A stretch of 64,000 nt of DNA from Nocardiopsis quinghaiensis (GTDB lineage Bacteria; Actinomycetota; Actinomycetes; Streptosporangiales; Streptosporangiaceae): assembly GCF_008638365.1 (NCBI RefSeq), contig NZ_VWVU01000002.1, forward strand, positions 62,001-126,000, written 5' to 3'. The translations under genes and the position numbers were made by a program. Below the pieces are notes generated by a model that saw only the letters and a program-made list of their open reading frames with translations, ran no database searches and was not told the DNA's origin. Each line of letters starts with the position of its first letter. Position 1 is the first letter of the stretch. Positions 44,295-52,413 of this stretch are shown piece by piece.

Positions 44295-45137
44295 CTAGAA
44301 GAGTACCGACATCACCTCTCCCACCTGCCGGAAGCCGACCTTCTGGTAGGCGGCCCGGGCCGGGGTGTTGAAGTCGTTGACGTAGAGGGTCACGCGGGGT
44401 GCGATCTCCGCGAGCGCGTAGTTGACCACGGCCGCCATCCCCGCCGTGGAGTGGCCCCGACCGCGCAGGTCCGGGTGCACCCACACCCCCTGGACCTGGC
44501 AGGCGTGCTGGGTGACCGCGCCGATCTCGGCCTTGAACACCACACGGCCGTTCTCGATGCGCGCGAAGGCCCGGCCGGTGCGCACCAGCTCCTCCACACG
44601 GGCCCGGTAGAGCGTGCCGCCGTCGCCGGAGTCCGGCGGGACGCCGACCTCCTCCGTGAACATGGCCACGCACGCGGGCACGAGGGTGTTGATCTCGGAC
44701 AGGCGGACCCGGCGCACCAGGGGGTCGGCGGGCACGACGGGCTCGCCGCTGATCTCCAGTACCGGCTGGCTGGCCCGGATGGCGCGGGCGGGCCCCCACG
44801 CGGGGGTGACCTGCTGCCAGAAGTCGCTGACCGCGTCGACCGGGCCGACGATCGAGGAGCAGCGGCGGCCGCGCCAGCGGGCGTGGTCGGCGAAGCTGCG
44901 GATGGCGGCCGGGCCGGCGTTGACGGGGACCATGTTGGCGCCGGAGTAGCACAGGGCGGTCAGACGGCCCCGCTCCACGTGTCCCCACACCTCGGTACCG
45001 CTGGATCTGCCGGAGATACCCGTGGCCATCAGGCGGGAGGCGACGAACACGTTGCCGACGGGATCGGTGTCCAGAAGCGCCCGGACGGGCTCCCGGTCGC
45101 GTTCTCCCAGGATCCGTATCGGCGAGGTTCGCAGCAT
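44295..45137 (-). CDS. GNAT acetyltransferase with DUF4081 domain
   Basis: 280 residues. The N-terminal part (RALLDTDPVGNVFVASRLMA and FADHARWRGRRCSSIVGP) is the DUF4081-type domain and the C-terminal part is a GNAT fold with the acetyl-CoA loop VWVHPDLRGRGHSTAGMAAV and the closing YVNDFNTPARAAYQKVGF. In most actinobacteria this gene directly follows ispG. Here a 7-kb block lies between them, which marks an insertion point. ATG at 45137 follows GGGGGGAG. The substrate is unknown. Confidence 0.92.
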   Translation of the reverse strand: MLRTSPIRILGERDREPVRALLDTDPVGNVFVASRLMATGISGRSSGTEVWGHVERGRLTALCYSGANMVPVNAGPAAIRSFADHARWRGRRCSSIVGPVDAVSDFWQQVTPAWGPARAIRASQPVLEISGEPVVPADPLVRRVRLSEINTLVPACVAMFTEEVGVPPDSGDGGTLYRARVEELVRTGRAFARIENGRVVFKAEIGAVTQHACQVQGVWVHPDLRGRGHSTAGMAAVVNYALAEIAPRVTLYVNDFNTPARAAYQKVGFRQVGEVMSVLF

Positions 45138-45216
45138 CGCATCTCCCCCCTCTTCCCGGTCGCCTCATGTGGGCCCCGGAGGACGACTGGTCGAGCCTGT
45201 TCGCGCTGTTTCCAGC

Positions 45217-46854
45217 CTATTCGACCGGTTGCCCGGATGCCCCCCGCACCCCGAGGGCGACGGGTTCGGCCGGGTTCCCGGGCTCGTCGCGCACGGTGCC
45301 GGGACGGGGCTCGGGGCGTGTCTGGCAGGTGACGTCGGGGCCGGTGCCGTCGGCGCGGGCGGGCAGTTCCCCGTCGCGGAGGTAGGCGGTGACGACCTCG
45401 TCCACACAGGTGTTCCCGCTGAGCGCGACGCCGTGGGTGAGGCCGCCCTCCTCGGTCACCAGGGCCGCCCCGGGCAGGCGCTCGCGAAGGGCGAAGGCTC
45501 CCTCCACCGGGGTGGCGCCGTCCTCGGTGGCGTGCACGAGGAGTGCGTCGCCGCCGTAGGCGGGGTGCTCGCCCGGGCCGTCGCCGACCTGGAACCAGTC
45601 GTCGGACTCGGCGCCCCAGGTCGCGCACGGAGCGTTGTACCAGGTGTTGTTCCATGCCATGAAGGGGGCCTCCCGGTGGGCCTTCCCGGCGTCGGCACGC
45701 CAGGTGGACCAGTCCCGGGGCCAGTGGGCGTCGGTGCACTGGACCGCGAGGTAGCCGCCGTAGCCCCGGTCGGAGCCAGCGTCCTCCCCGTGGGCCTCGT
45801 ACAGCGCGAGCAGCGGCGCGTCGTCACCGTCGTTGATCCGGGCCGCGAGCACCCTGGCGACCGAGGGCCAGGAGGCACCGCTGTAGGCGATGACGATGAC
45901 GGCGCCCTCCAGCTCGGTGGGGCCGACGGTGCCCCCGGCGGGCTCGTCGGCCAGGTCGGAGCGCAGGGCGTGGTAGGCCTCGGCGACCTCCTCCCCGGTC
46001 GTGCCGAGTCCGTAGACGCCGTCGTGGCGGGCCGTCCAGTCGAAGAAGTTCCGGGCCGCGCGGTCCAGGGCCCTGCTCTGGACGAGGTTGCTCTCGTACC
46101 AGGGGTTGTCGGGGTCGACGACGCTGTCCAGGACCAGGGCGCGGACCCGGTCGGGGTGGAGCGCGGAGTAGACGGTGCCCAGGTAGCTGCCGTAGGAGTA
46201 ACCGAGGTAGTCGATCCGGTCCCGGCCCAGGGCCGCCCGGATGGCGTCCATGTCGTGGGCGGTGTCCTCGGTCCGGGTGTGCTGGAGGAGGGGTCCGGTG
46301 TTGTCCGCACAGGACCGGGCGTAGTCCGCGGCGTCGGCGCGCAGGGCGGCCTCGGCGGTGGCGTCCGCCGGGACGGTGTCGGGGCGCACGGGCGCGAAGA
46401 AGTCCGGATCGCAGGTGATGGAGGGCGTGGAGGCGCCGACCCCGCGCGGATCGAAGGCGACGACGTCGTAGATCCCGCGCAGCCGCGCGGGCAGGCGCTG
46501 ATGGGTGTGGGAGGCCCACACGCGTCCGGCGCTGCCGGGACCGCCGGGGTTGACCAGCAGGGTGTGCCGGGCCTCTCCGGTGGCGGGGACCCGGGACAGG
46601 GCGATCTGGACGGTGTCGTCGCCGATCCGGCCGCCGTCGGAGGTGCGGGCGAGGGGGACCGTGAGGGTGGCGCACTCCAGGTCCTCGCCGGCGACGGGCC
46701 GCAGGTCCTCGCAGGGTCCCCACGTGAGGGTCCCCTCGTCGACGCGGACGCTCTCGCGGGCCCGTTCGACCGGATCGGCCTGGGCGGGGACCGTGGCGAC
46801 CAGGGAGGCCAGGACCGCCCCTGCCGAGACCGCGGCCCGGGTTCGTGCTCGCAC
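45217..46854 (-). CDS. secreted alpha/beta hydrolase, tripeptidyl aminopeptidase-like (S33/TAP)
   Basis: 545 residues if it starts at the GTG at 46854, which has a GAGGGGG site seven bases upstream; a GTG at 46872 would add six residues and could be leaderless after a TAGAGT box. A Sec signal peptide (AAVSAGAVLASLVATVPAQA) leads the mature protein. The oxyanion region is VNPGGPGSAG, Ser220 lies in GYSYGSYLG, and the C-terminal TAP-like domain carries DGATPVEGAFALRERLPGA and GLTHGVALSGN with the probable catalytic Asp and His. Streptomyces homologues cleave tripeptides outside the cell. It is divergent from the AsnC gene, across a shared inverted repeat. Confidence 0.9.
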   Translation of the reverse strand: MRARTRAAVSAGAVLASLVATVPAQADPVERARESVRVDEGTLTWGPCEDLRPVAGEDLECATLTVPLARTSDGGRIGDDTVQIALSRVPATGEARHTLLVNPGGPGSAGRVWASHTHQRLPARLRGIYDVVAFDPRGVGASTPSITCDPDFFAPVRPDTVPADATAEAALRADAADYARSCADNTGPLLQHTRTEDTAHDMDAIRAALGRDRIDYLGYSYGSYLGTVYSALHPDRVRALVLDSVVDPDNPWYESNLVQSRALDRAARNFFDWTARHDGVYGLGTTGEEVAEAYHALRSDLADEPAGGTVGPTELEGAVIVIAYSGASWPSVARVLAARINDGDDAPLLALYEAHGEDAGSDRGYGGYLAVQCTDAHWPRDWSTWRADAGKAHREAPFMAWNNTWYNAPCATWGAESDDWFQVGDGPGEHPAYGGDALLVHATEDGATPVEGAFALRERLPGAALVTEEGGLTHGVALSGNTCVDEVVTAYLRDGELPARADGTGPDVTCQTRPEPRPGTVRDEPGNPAEPVALGVRGASGQPVE

Positions 46855-46877
46855 TCGTCTACCCCCTCGCACCCTTT

Positions 46878-46913
46878 GTTACTCTATGAATTATTACCAA
46901 TGCGTAGAGTTAC
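46878..46913. promoter_or_regulatory. inverted repeat in the hydrolase/AsnC divergent promoter region
   Basis: GTTACTCTATG (46878-46888) and CGTAGAGTTAC (46903-46913) are inverted copies matching at 9 of 11 positions, 25 bases centre to centre. This low-G+C element is a plausible binding site for the divergent Lrp/AsnC regulator and overlaps the likely hydrolase promoter (TAGAGT read leftwards at 46886-46881). Confidence 0.6.
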
Positions 46914-47019
46914 AAACGGAAGTGACGCGTCCACTCACCAGGTCCAAGCGGGTGTGCCCCGGTAGCATGTGCCCTGCCTGGAGCAGATTTGGACAAAACA
47001 GACGGGGCGAAGGAACACC

Positions 47020-47484
47020 ATGCGGCTGGATCGTGTCGATGAGCGGATCATCGCGATACTCGGCGCGGACGCGCGGATGAGCTTCGCCGAGATCGGCGGT
47101 CAGGTCGGACTGAGCCCCTCGGCGGTCAAGCGTCGCGTGGACCGGATGGTGGGGTCCGGCGCGGTGCGCGGGTTCACGGTGGTGGTGGAGCCCCAGGCCG
47201 TCGGATGGACCACCGAGGCGTTCATCGAGCTGTACTGCCGCGCCCGCACCTCTCCGGGAGAGATCCGGACCGGCCTGGCGGGATACGCCGAGATCACCTC
47301 CGCGTACACGGTCACCGGGGACGCGGACGCCATCGTGCAGGTCCGGGCCCGCGACACCCACCACCTGGAGGAGGTCATCGAGCGGCTGGGCGCCGAGCCG
47401 TTCGTGGTGCGGACCAAGAGCACGCTGGTCCTGTCCCGTCTGGTGGACCGGCCCATCCTCGCCGGAACCGCCGACCTGCCCTGA
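47020..47484 (+). CDS. Lrp/AsnC-family transcriptional regulator
   Basis: 154 residues: an N-terminal winged helix-turn-helix (LDRVDERIIAILGADARMSF, then IGGQVGLSPSAVKRRVDRMV) and a C-terminal RAM ligand domain (ITSAYTVTGDADAIVQVRAR). Lrp/AsnC proteins sense amino acids and usually act on neighbouring transport or catabolic genes. The ATG at 47020 follows AAGGAA. The davB/davA/permease cluster lies downstream on the opposite strand and the peptidase upstream, so both are candidate targets. GTTAC-type motifs occur before this gene pair and before the permease gene. Confidence 0.93.
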   Translation: MRLDRVDERIIAILGADARMSFAEIGGQVGLSPSAVKRRVDRMVGSGAVRGFTVVVEPQAVGWTTEAFIELYCRARTSPGEIRTGLAGYAEITSAYTVTGDADAIVQVRARDTHHLEEVIERLGAEPFVVRTKSTLVLSRLVDRPILAGTADLP

Positions 47485-47502
47485 CCCCCGCTCCCGGACA
47501 CG

Positions 47503-47548
47503 GACGACGGCCCCGGTCGCACGTCGTCGTGCGGCCGGGGCCGTCGTC
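47503..47548. terminator. bidirectional terminator between AsnC gene and davB
   Basis: A 20-base stem (47503-47522 with 47529-47548), one G-U pair, 6-base loop, between genes that converge (47484 and 47629). No U-run. Confidence 0.7.
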
Positions 47549-47628
47549 GTCGCACCGGAGGATCCGGGGGCTCCCGCCTGCGAGGCGCCGGAACACGGGG
47601 AGGAGCGGAGCCCCGGAGGGGCGCCGCC

Positions 47629-49338
47629 TCAGTCCTCCGGAAGGGCGACCGGGGCGAGTTCGTCGAACAGGTCACCCGGGCCCGGGTTGCCCGGGTCGGT
47701 CTCACCGCCGAGGTGGTGGACCACGCCCCACACGGCGTTCAGCGCGGTCTGCACGGCGCCCTCGGCCCAGCCCGCCGTCCAGGACACGTCGTCACCGGCC
47801 AGGAACAGGCCGCGGTGGCGCTCCTCCAGTCCGTCCTGGCGGAAGTGTGTGAACAGGCGGCGCTGGTAGCGGTAGTGGCCCGGCAGGTTGGCCTTGAACG
47901 CGCCCATGAAGTAGGGCTCGCCCTCCCACGACACCGTCACCGGGTCGCCGGTGATGTGCGAGCGCACGTCCACGCCCGGGTAGATCTTGGACAGCGACGA
48001 GAGCATGACCTCCAGGCGCTCGTTGGCCGGCAGCGGCAGCCACTTGAGCGAGTCGTCGCACCAGGTGTAGGACATGCAGATCGCCGCCGGGCCCTCCGGG
48101 TCGGAGCCCTCCAGGAGGTAGGTGCCCCGGGTCATGCGGTCGGTGAGCGTCATGCTCATGACGTCACGGCCGGTCTCGGGGTCCTTGTCCCGCCAGAACG
48201 CGCGGTCCACCGGAACGAAGAGCTTCGAGGACTCCATGTAGTGGGTGCGCTCGATCGCCGTCCAGTGGTCGATGGGCAGCAGGTCCTCGTCGCAGTCGAT
48301 CTTGGACAGCATCATCCAGCTCTGCGCGGTGAACACGGCCGTCGCGTAGGTACGGGTGGACCCCGACGCGTCGGTGACCGTGATGTTCCCGGCCGGGGAG
48401 CCCTTGGCCGCGGTGCGGCGCAGCGCGGTGACGGCCGGCCTCGGTCCGCCCTCGTGCAGAGAGGCCAGGGTGGTGCCCCCCGCCCAGTGCACGAGCTTGT
48501 CCGGGGCGTCCTCCCACAGGCGCAGCGGCAGCTGCTCCACGCCGCCGACGATGCCCATGTGGTCGTCGTCGGCGCCGGTGTAGGTGACGCGCAGGATCTC
48601 CAGGATGGAGTTGGGGAAGTCGGTGTCCCAGCCGCCGGTGCCAAAGCCCACCTGACCGAAGATCTCCCGGTGGCGGAAGGAGGCGAAGGCCGGGGACTCG
48701 CACAGGAAGCCGTAGAAGGTCTGGTTGTCGAGCCGGGCGACCAGCTCGTTCCAGATCTCCTTCTGGGTGGCCACGTCGCGCTCGCGGATGGCCTGCTGCA
48801 TGCGGGTGTGCTGGGCCCGCTCCAGGGTGGCCTCCCAGGCGCGCGCCACCTCGCGGTAGACCTCGGGCAGGTCGTCGAGGGTGGTGGCGTAGTGGGACCT
48901 CCCCTTGAGGTCGACCACGGTGCTGGGGGTGGCCGGGGAGAGAGGGTTGGGGAAGGGCTCCGTCTCCAGGCCCGCCCGGTTCGCGTAGTGCCAGAAGGCG
49001 GTGGAGGAGGGCGGGAAGCGCATGGCGCCCATCTCGGCCACCACGTCGTCGGGGCAGCCCTCGAACTTCTCCGTGCGCAGCCGCCCGCCGATGCGGTCGG
49101 CCTCGTAGACGACCGGTTTGAGGCCCATCTTCATGAGCTCGTAGGCGGTGACGATCCCCGACAGCCCGCCGCCGATGACGGCGACCTCGGTGCCGTGGTG
49201 CGCGGCCGGGACCTGCCCGAGTCCGGCGGGGTGCTCTAGATAGGCGTCGTAGGCGAACGGGAAGTCCGGCCCGCACATGTTCAGCGGCGTGCTCCGCGTG
49301 GGTGCGGCGCCAGCGGCCGTGGGCACGGCAGACGTCAT
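47629..49338 (-). CDS. davB: flavin-dependent L-lysine 2-monooxygenase-like enzyme
   Basis: 569 residues of the flavin monoamine oxidase fold: the dinucleotide-binding loop GGGLSG at 56-61, YEADRIGGRLRTEKFEG, and a C-terminal FAD contact in GLFLAGDDVSWTAGWAEGAV. Long stretches (GPDFPFAYDAYLEHPAGLG, VAEMGAMRFPPSSTAFWHY, QVGFGTGGWDTDFPNSILEI, YMESSKLFVPVDRAFW) are, as I remember them, very close to Pseudomonas DavB, which converts lysine to 5-aminovaleramide, CO2 and water. Related enzymes act on Phe or Trp, so the substrate is an inference. davA follows the same pattern next door. The ATG at 49338 has AAGGAGG upstream. The later pathway genes davT and davD are not in the cluster. Confidence 0.82.
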   Translation of the reverse strand: MTSAVPTAAGAAPTRSTPLNMCGPDFPFAYDAYLEHPAGLGQVPAAHHGTEVAVIGGGLSGIVTAYELMKMGLKPVVYEADRIGGRLRTEKFEGCPDDVVAEMGAMRFPPSSTAFWHYANRAGLETEPFPNPLSPATPSTVVDLKGRSHYATTLDDLPEVYREVARAWEATLERAQHTRMQQAIRERDVATQKEIWNELVARLDNQTFYGFLCESPAFASFRHREIFGQVGFGTGGWDTDFPNSILEILRVTYTGADDDHMGIVGGVEQLPLRLWEDAPDKLVHWAGGTTLASLHEGGPRPAVTALRRTAAKGSPAGNITVTDASGSTRTYATAVFTAQSWMMLSKIDCDEDLLPIDHWTAIERTHYMESSKLFVPVDRAFWRDKDPETGRDVMSMTLTDRMTRGTYLLEGSDPEGPAAICMSYTWCDDSLKWLPLPANERLEVMLSSLSKIYPGVDVRSHITGDPVTVSWEGEPYFMGAFKANLPGHYRYQRRLFTHFRQDGLEERHRGLFLAGDDVSWTAGWAEGAVQTALNAVWGVVHHLGGETDPGNPGPGDLFDELAPVALPED

Positions 49339-49506
49339 CAGGCCCCTCCTTCACATGGGTGTCCTCCGGCGAAGTACCGGTCGGTTGCGTGCGTGCGAAT
49401 GGTGTTCGTGGTGTGCCCGGAGGCCCTCCAAGCGCTGCTCGGGGCGGCGCCCGGAGCCGGGCACCGGTCGGGTCGGCGCCACCTGTCCGGCGGGTGCGGA
49501 GCGCGG

Positions 49507-50316
49507 TCACACGGTGAGCGTCCGGTACAGGTCCGGGCGGCGGTCGCCCAGGTAGGACTGCTCCCGGCGGACGCGGGCGACCGCGTCCGGATCCACGTCG
49601 CCGACCAGGAGCTGCTCACCGGATCCGGCGCGCAGCGTCTCGGAGCCGTCGGGGGCGAGCAGGACGCTCCGGCCCGCGTAGCGCAGGTTCCCCTCGGTGT
49701 CGCAGCGGTTCACGTAGGCCAGGTGGAGCTGGTTCTCCAGGGCGCGCACGGGCACGATCCGCTCGGGGACCTCGGTGAAGGGCAGCATGAGCGCGGTGGG
49801 GACCACGAGGAGCTCGGTACCGGCCAGGGCGTGGGCGCGCACGGCCTCGGGGAACTCGACGTCGTAGCAGACCAGCAGGCCGACGCGGACTCCGCCGAGG
49901 TCGGCCTGGACGACCGGGTCGGCGCCCGCGGTGAAGGCGCCGCGGTCCAGGTCCCCGAACAGGTGGGTCTTGCGGTAGGTCGCCAGGCGGGTACCGGTGG
50001 CGTCCACGAGCTGGACGGAGTTGTACACGGTGCCGTCGGCCCGCTCGGGGAAGCCGTGCACGATGGCGACGCCGGTGTCGGCGGCGATGGCGGCGACGGC
50101 CTCGCCGAGGGGGCCGTCAGCGGGCTCGGCGAGTGCGGCCAGGGCTCCGGGGCCGAGGTTGTAGCCGGTCAGCGACATCTCGGGGCCGACGAGCAGACGG
50201 GCTCCGGCACCGGCCGCGGCCGCGGCGCGGTCGGCGAGCCGGTCGAGGGCGTCGGCGGGGTCGCCGCTGTGTCCGGTGCCCTGGTCCAGGGCCACGCGCA
50301 GGGGTCCGCGTGTCAC
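49507..50316 (-). CDS. davA: nitrilase-family amidase, 5-aminovaleramidase-like
   Basis: 269 residues with an intact carbon-nitrogen hydrolase triad: Glu46 (GPEMSLTGYN), Lys116 (YRKTHLFGDLD) and Cys150 (LLVCYDVEFPE). The sequence pattern is close to Pseudomonas DavA, which hydrolyses 5-aminovaleramide to 5-aminovalerate, and the gene sits directly before the davB-like gene on the same strand. The GTG start at 50316 follows AGGAGGTGA. A general omega-amidase role is the alternative. The 168-base gap to davB holds no terminator, so the two are probably co-transcribed. Confidence 0.82.
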   Translation of the reverse strand: MTRGPLRVALDQGTGHSGDPADALDRLADRAAAAAGAGARLLVGPEMSLTGYNLGPGALAALAEPADGPLGEAVAAIAADTGVAIVHGFPERADGTVYNSVQLVDATGTRLATYRKTHLFGDLDRGAFTAGADPVVQADLGGVRVGLLVCYDVEFPEAVRAHALAGTELLVVPTALMLPFTEVPERIVPVRALENQLHLAYVNRCDTEGNLRYAGRSVLLAPDGSETLRAGSGEQLLVGDVDPDAVARVRREQSYLGDRRPDLYRTLTV

Positions 50317-50488
50317 GCCTCACCTCCTGTTTCCTCCGTCGCTGGGCGCCGCGTCCACTCTAGGTGGGCGAAGGCGTCCGAACAGTGCGCCGAACCCGTG
50401 GAATCCTGCGTATTCTCGCTGGACCGTGGCGCTTCATTGCGCGTCTGCGTGGATCCGTGCCGACATCGGTGCGCGGAGAGCCTTCGGA

Positions 50489-50531
50489 GAACAGACGGGG
50501 GCCGGGGAGTCTCCCCGGCCCCCGTCTGTTC
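50489..50531 (-). terminator. terminator of the amino-acid permease gene
   Basis: A perfect 20-base stem (50489-50508 with 50512-50531) around a 3-base loop, 9 bases after the permease stop. It is the strongest hairpin in the window, so davA and davB probably use a separate promoter in 50317-50488. Confidence 0.8.
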
Positions 50532-50540
50532 ACGTGTCCG

Positions 50541-52031
50541 TCAGGAGCGGGCCCCGGAGACCGGCTCGGTCGGCTCGGCCTCCAGCGCGGAGCGGCGCAT
50601 GCTGTAGCCGAAGTAGATGGCCATGCCCACGGCCAGCCAGACCAGGAAGGCCGCCCACACGCTCAGCGGCATGCTGAACATCAGGTAGGCGCAGGCGAGC
50701 ACGCCCAGGACCGGGGTGACCGGGGAACCGGGCACGCGGAAGGCGCGCGGCAGGTCGGAACGGGTACGGCGCAGCACCAGGACGGCCACGTTGACCAGGG
50801 CGAACGCGAAGAGCGTGCCGATGGCGGTGGCGTCGGCGAGCGGGCCGAGCGGGACCAGCGCGGCGAGCACCGCGATGAGCAGGGAGGTGATGAGGGTGTT
50901 CGTACGCGGGGTGCCCTTGGCGTCCAGGGTGGAGAAGGCCCTGGGGACGAGCCCGTCGCGCGACATCGCGTAGAGGATGCGGGTCTGGCTGTAGAGCACG
51001 ACCAGGACCACGCTGGCCAGGGCCAGGACCGCACCGGCGGCGAAGATGACCGCCCACACGGGGGTGCCGGTGACCTCGGTCAGGATGCCCGCCAGCGTGG
51101 TCTCACCGTCGACGAAGCCGGTCCAGTCGAGCGCGCCGACCGCCGTGAAGGCGACCAGGCAGTAGATCGCCGTCACCAGGATCATCGCGAACATGATCGC
51201 GCGGGGCAGGTCGCGCTGCGGGTTCCTGGCCTCCTCACTCGCCGTGGAGACCGAGTCGAAACCGATGTAGGAGAAGAACAGTGTGGCGCCCGCGGCGCTG
51301 ACACCGGCCATGCCCATCGGCATGAACGGGGCGAAGTTGCCGTCCTGGACGGCGGTGATCGCGATGACCACGAACATGACCAGGATGGCGACCTTGACGG
51401 CGACCATGACGGCGTTGGCGCGGCTGCTCTCGCGGACCCCCGCGAGCAGGGCGAACATGGCCAGCACGACCACGACGGCGGCGGGCAGGTTGACCAGGCC
51501 GCCCTCCAGCGGACCGGCGAGCACTGCGCTCGGCAGGGACATGCCGGTGGTGAGCCGGAGGAGTTCGTTGACGTACTCGCCCCAGCCGACGCCGACGGCG
51601 GCGACCGACACGCCGTAGGTGAGCATGAGGCACCAGCCGCACACCCAGGCCATGAACTCGCCGATGGTGGCGTAGCTGTAGGAGTAGGCCGACCCCGAGG
51701 CGGGGATCATCCCGGCCATCTCGGCGTAGGCGAGCGCGGAGAACAGCGCGGTGATCCCGGCGAGCACGAACGAGAGGATGACGGCGGGTCCGGCGACGGG
51801 CACGGCCTCGCCCAGCACGACGAAGATCCCGGTGCCGAGGGTGGCGCCGATGCCGATCATGGACAACTGCCAGAAGCCCATGTGCCTCTGGAGGCCGGTG
51901 CCCTCGCTGTCCTCCGTCTCGGCGATGAGCCTCTCGATCGGCTTACGCCGGGTGAGACGCTCCTTCAGCGCGGGCGCACCGCCCGGGCCTCCGGGCCCGC
52001 GGTTGCCCGCCGGGCTCTTCTGGTCCACCAC
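50541..52031 (-). CDS. APC-superfamily cationic amino-acid permease (CAT type)
   Basis: 496 residues with about twelve to fourteen membrane helices. The first helix carries the unwound substrate loop IGIGATLGTGIFVVLG; AYAEMAGMIPASGSAYSYSY and SYIGFDSVSTASEEARNPQR are typical of the CAT family, whose characterised members carry lysine, arginine or ornithine. That fits uptake of the substrate for the adjacent DavB/DavA enzymes. GTG at 52031 is set by GAGGAG seven bases upstream. The charged N-terminus (LKERLTRRKPIERLIAETED) is cytoplasmic. A long leader of about 100 bases is predicted from the upstream TACCGT box. Confidence 0.9.
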   Translation of the reverse strand: MVDQKSPAGNRGPGGPGGAPALKERLTRRKPIERLIAETEDSEGTGLQRHMGFWQLSMIGIGATLGTGIFVVLGEAVPVAGPAVILSFVLAGITALFSALAYAEMAGMIPASGSAYSYSYATIGEFMAWVCGWCLMLTYGVSVAAVGVGWGEYVNELLRLTTGMSLPSAVLAGPLEGGLVNLPAAVVVVLAMFALLAGVRESSRANAVMVAVKVAILVMFVVIAITAVQDGNFAPFMPMGMAGVSAAGATLFFSYIGFDSVSTASEEARNPQRDLPRAIMFAMILVTAIYCLVAFTAVGALDWTGFVDGETTLAGILTEVTGTPVWAVIFAAGAVLALASVVLVVLYSQTRILYAMSRDGLVPRAFSTLDAKGTPRTNTLITSLLIAVLAALVPLGPLADATAIGTLFAFALVNVAVLVLRRTRSDLPRAFRVPGSPVTPVLGVLACAYLMFSMPLSVWAAFLVWLAVGMAIYFGYSMRRSALEAEPTEPVSGARS

Positions 52032-52141
52032 GTGACTACTCCTCGTTCCTGTACACGGGCACACCGATCCCCGGGAGAAGGAACGGTGGGGGGCGGAAGG
52101 GGGCGCTTCGTACCTGCAACGACCCGAAAATGCCCTCAGCA

Positions 52142-52166
52142 ACGGTAGCGGCGTTACCTACGTAAC
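52142..52166 (-). promoter_or_regulatory. permease promoter region with GTTAC palindrome
   Basis: On the minus strand TACCGT (52147-52142) is a likely -10 box. Just upstream lies GTTACGTAGGTAAC (52166-52153 on that strand), with 5-base inverted arms, placed across the -35 side of the spacer. The GTTAC half-site is shared with the element beside the AsnC gene. Confidence 0.5.
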
Positions 52167-52365
52167 ATGACCCACATTCGTTGCGTCTCTCAGGGACAAG
52201 TGAAGCAATCCTGCGTTCTCGTGCAACATAACGCACGCAAGCGTGATACATGCCACATATCGTCACGTTAGGTCACCAATTCCGCCTGACCTGCGAGGAC
52301 ATCGCTTCCCCGCGCGGAGGCCCCGGGGACCGGCCTCGTGCGGACCGACCCGCCACACACGAAAG

Positions 52366-52395
52366 CGGGGCGCGCGGCGGTCGCCGCGCGCCCCG
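52366..52395 (-). terminator. terminator of ispG
   Basis: A perfect 14-base stem (52366-52379 with 52382-52395) and 2-base gap, 18 bases after the ispG stop, followed on the minus strand by CTTTCGTGT. Confidence 0.8.
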
Positions 52396-52413
52396 TTCGG
52401 AGCAGGGGAAGGG

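Larger units (their letters stand above)
52032..52413. other. intergenic region with permease promoter and ispG terminator
   Basis: 382 bases. It contains the permease promoter with a palindrome (listed) and the ispG terminator (listed). Bases 52160-52280 are notably low in G+C. No gene. Confidence 0.7.

Noticed and set aside
47503-47548. Long G+C hairpin considered as a mobile-element end or attachment site
   Set aside because: It lies exactly between two convergent genes, has no partner copy in the window and no adjacent recombinase, so terminator is the simpler reading.
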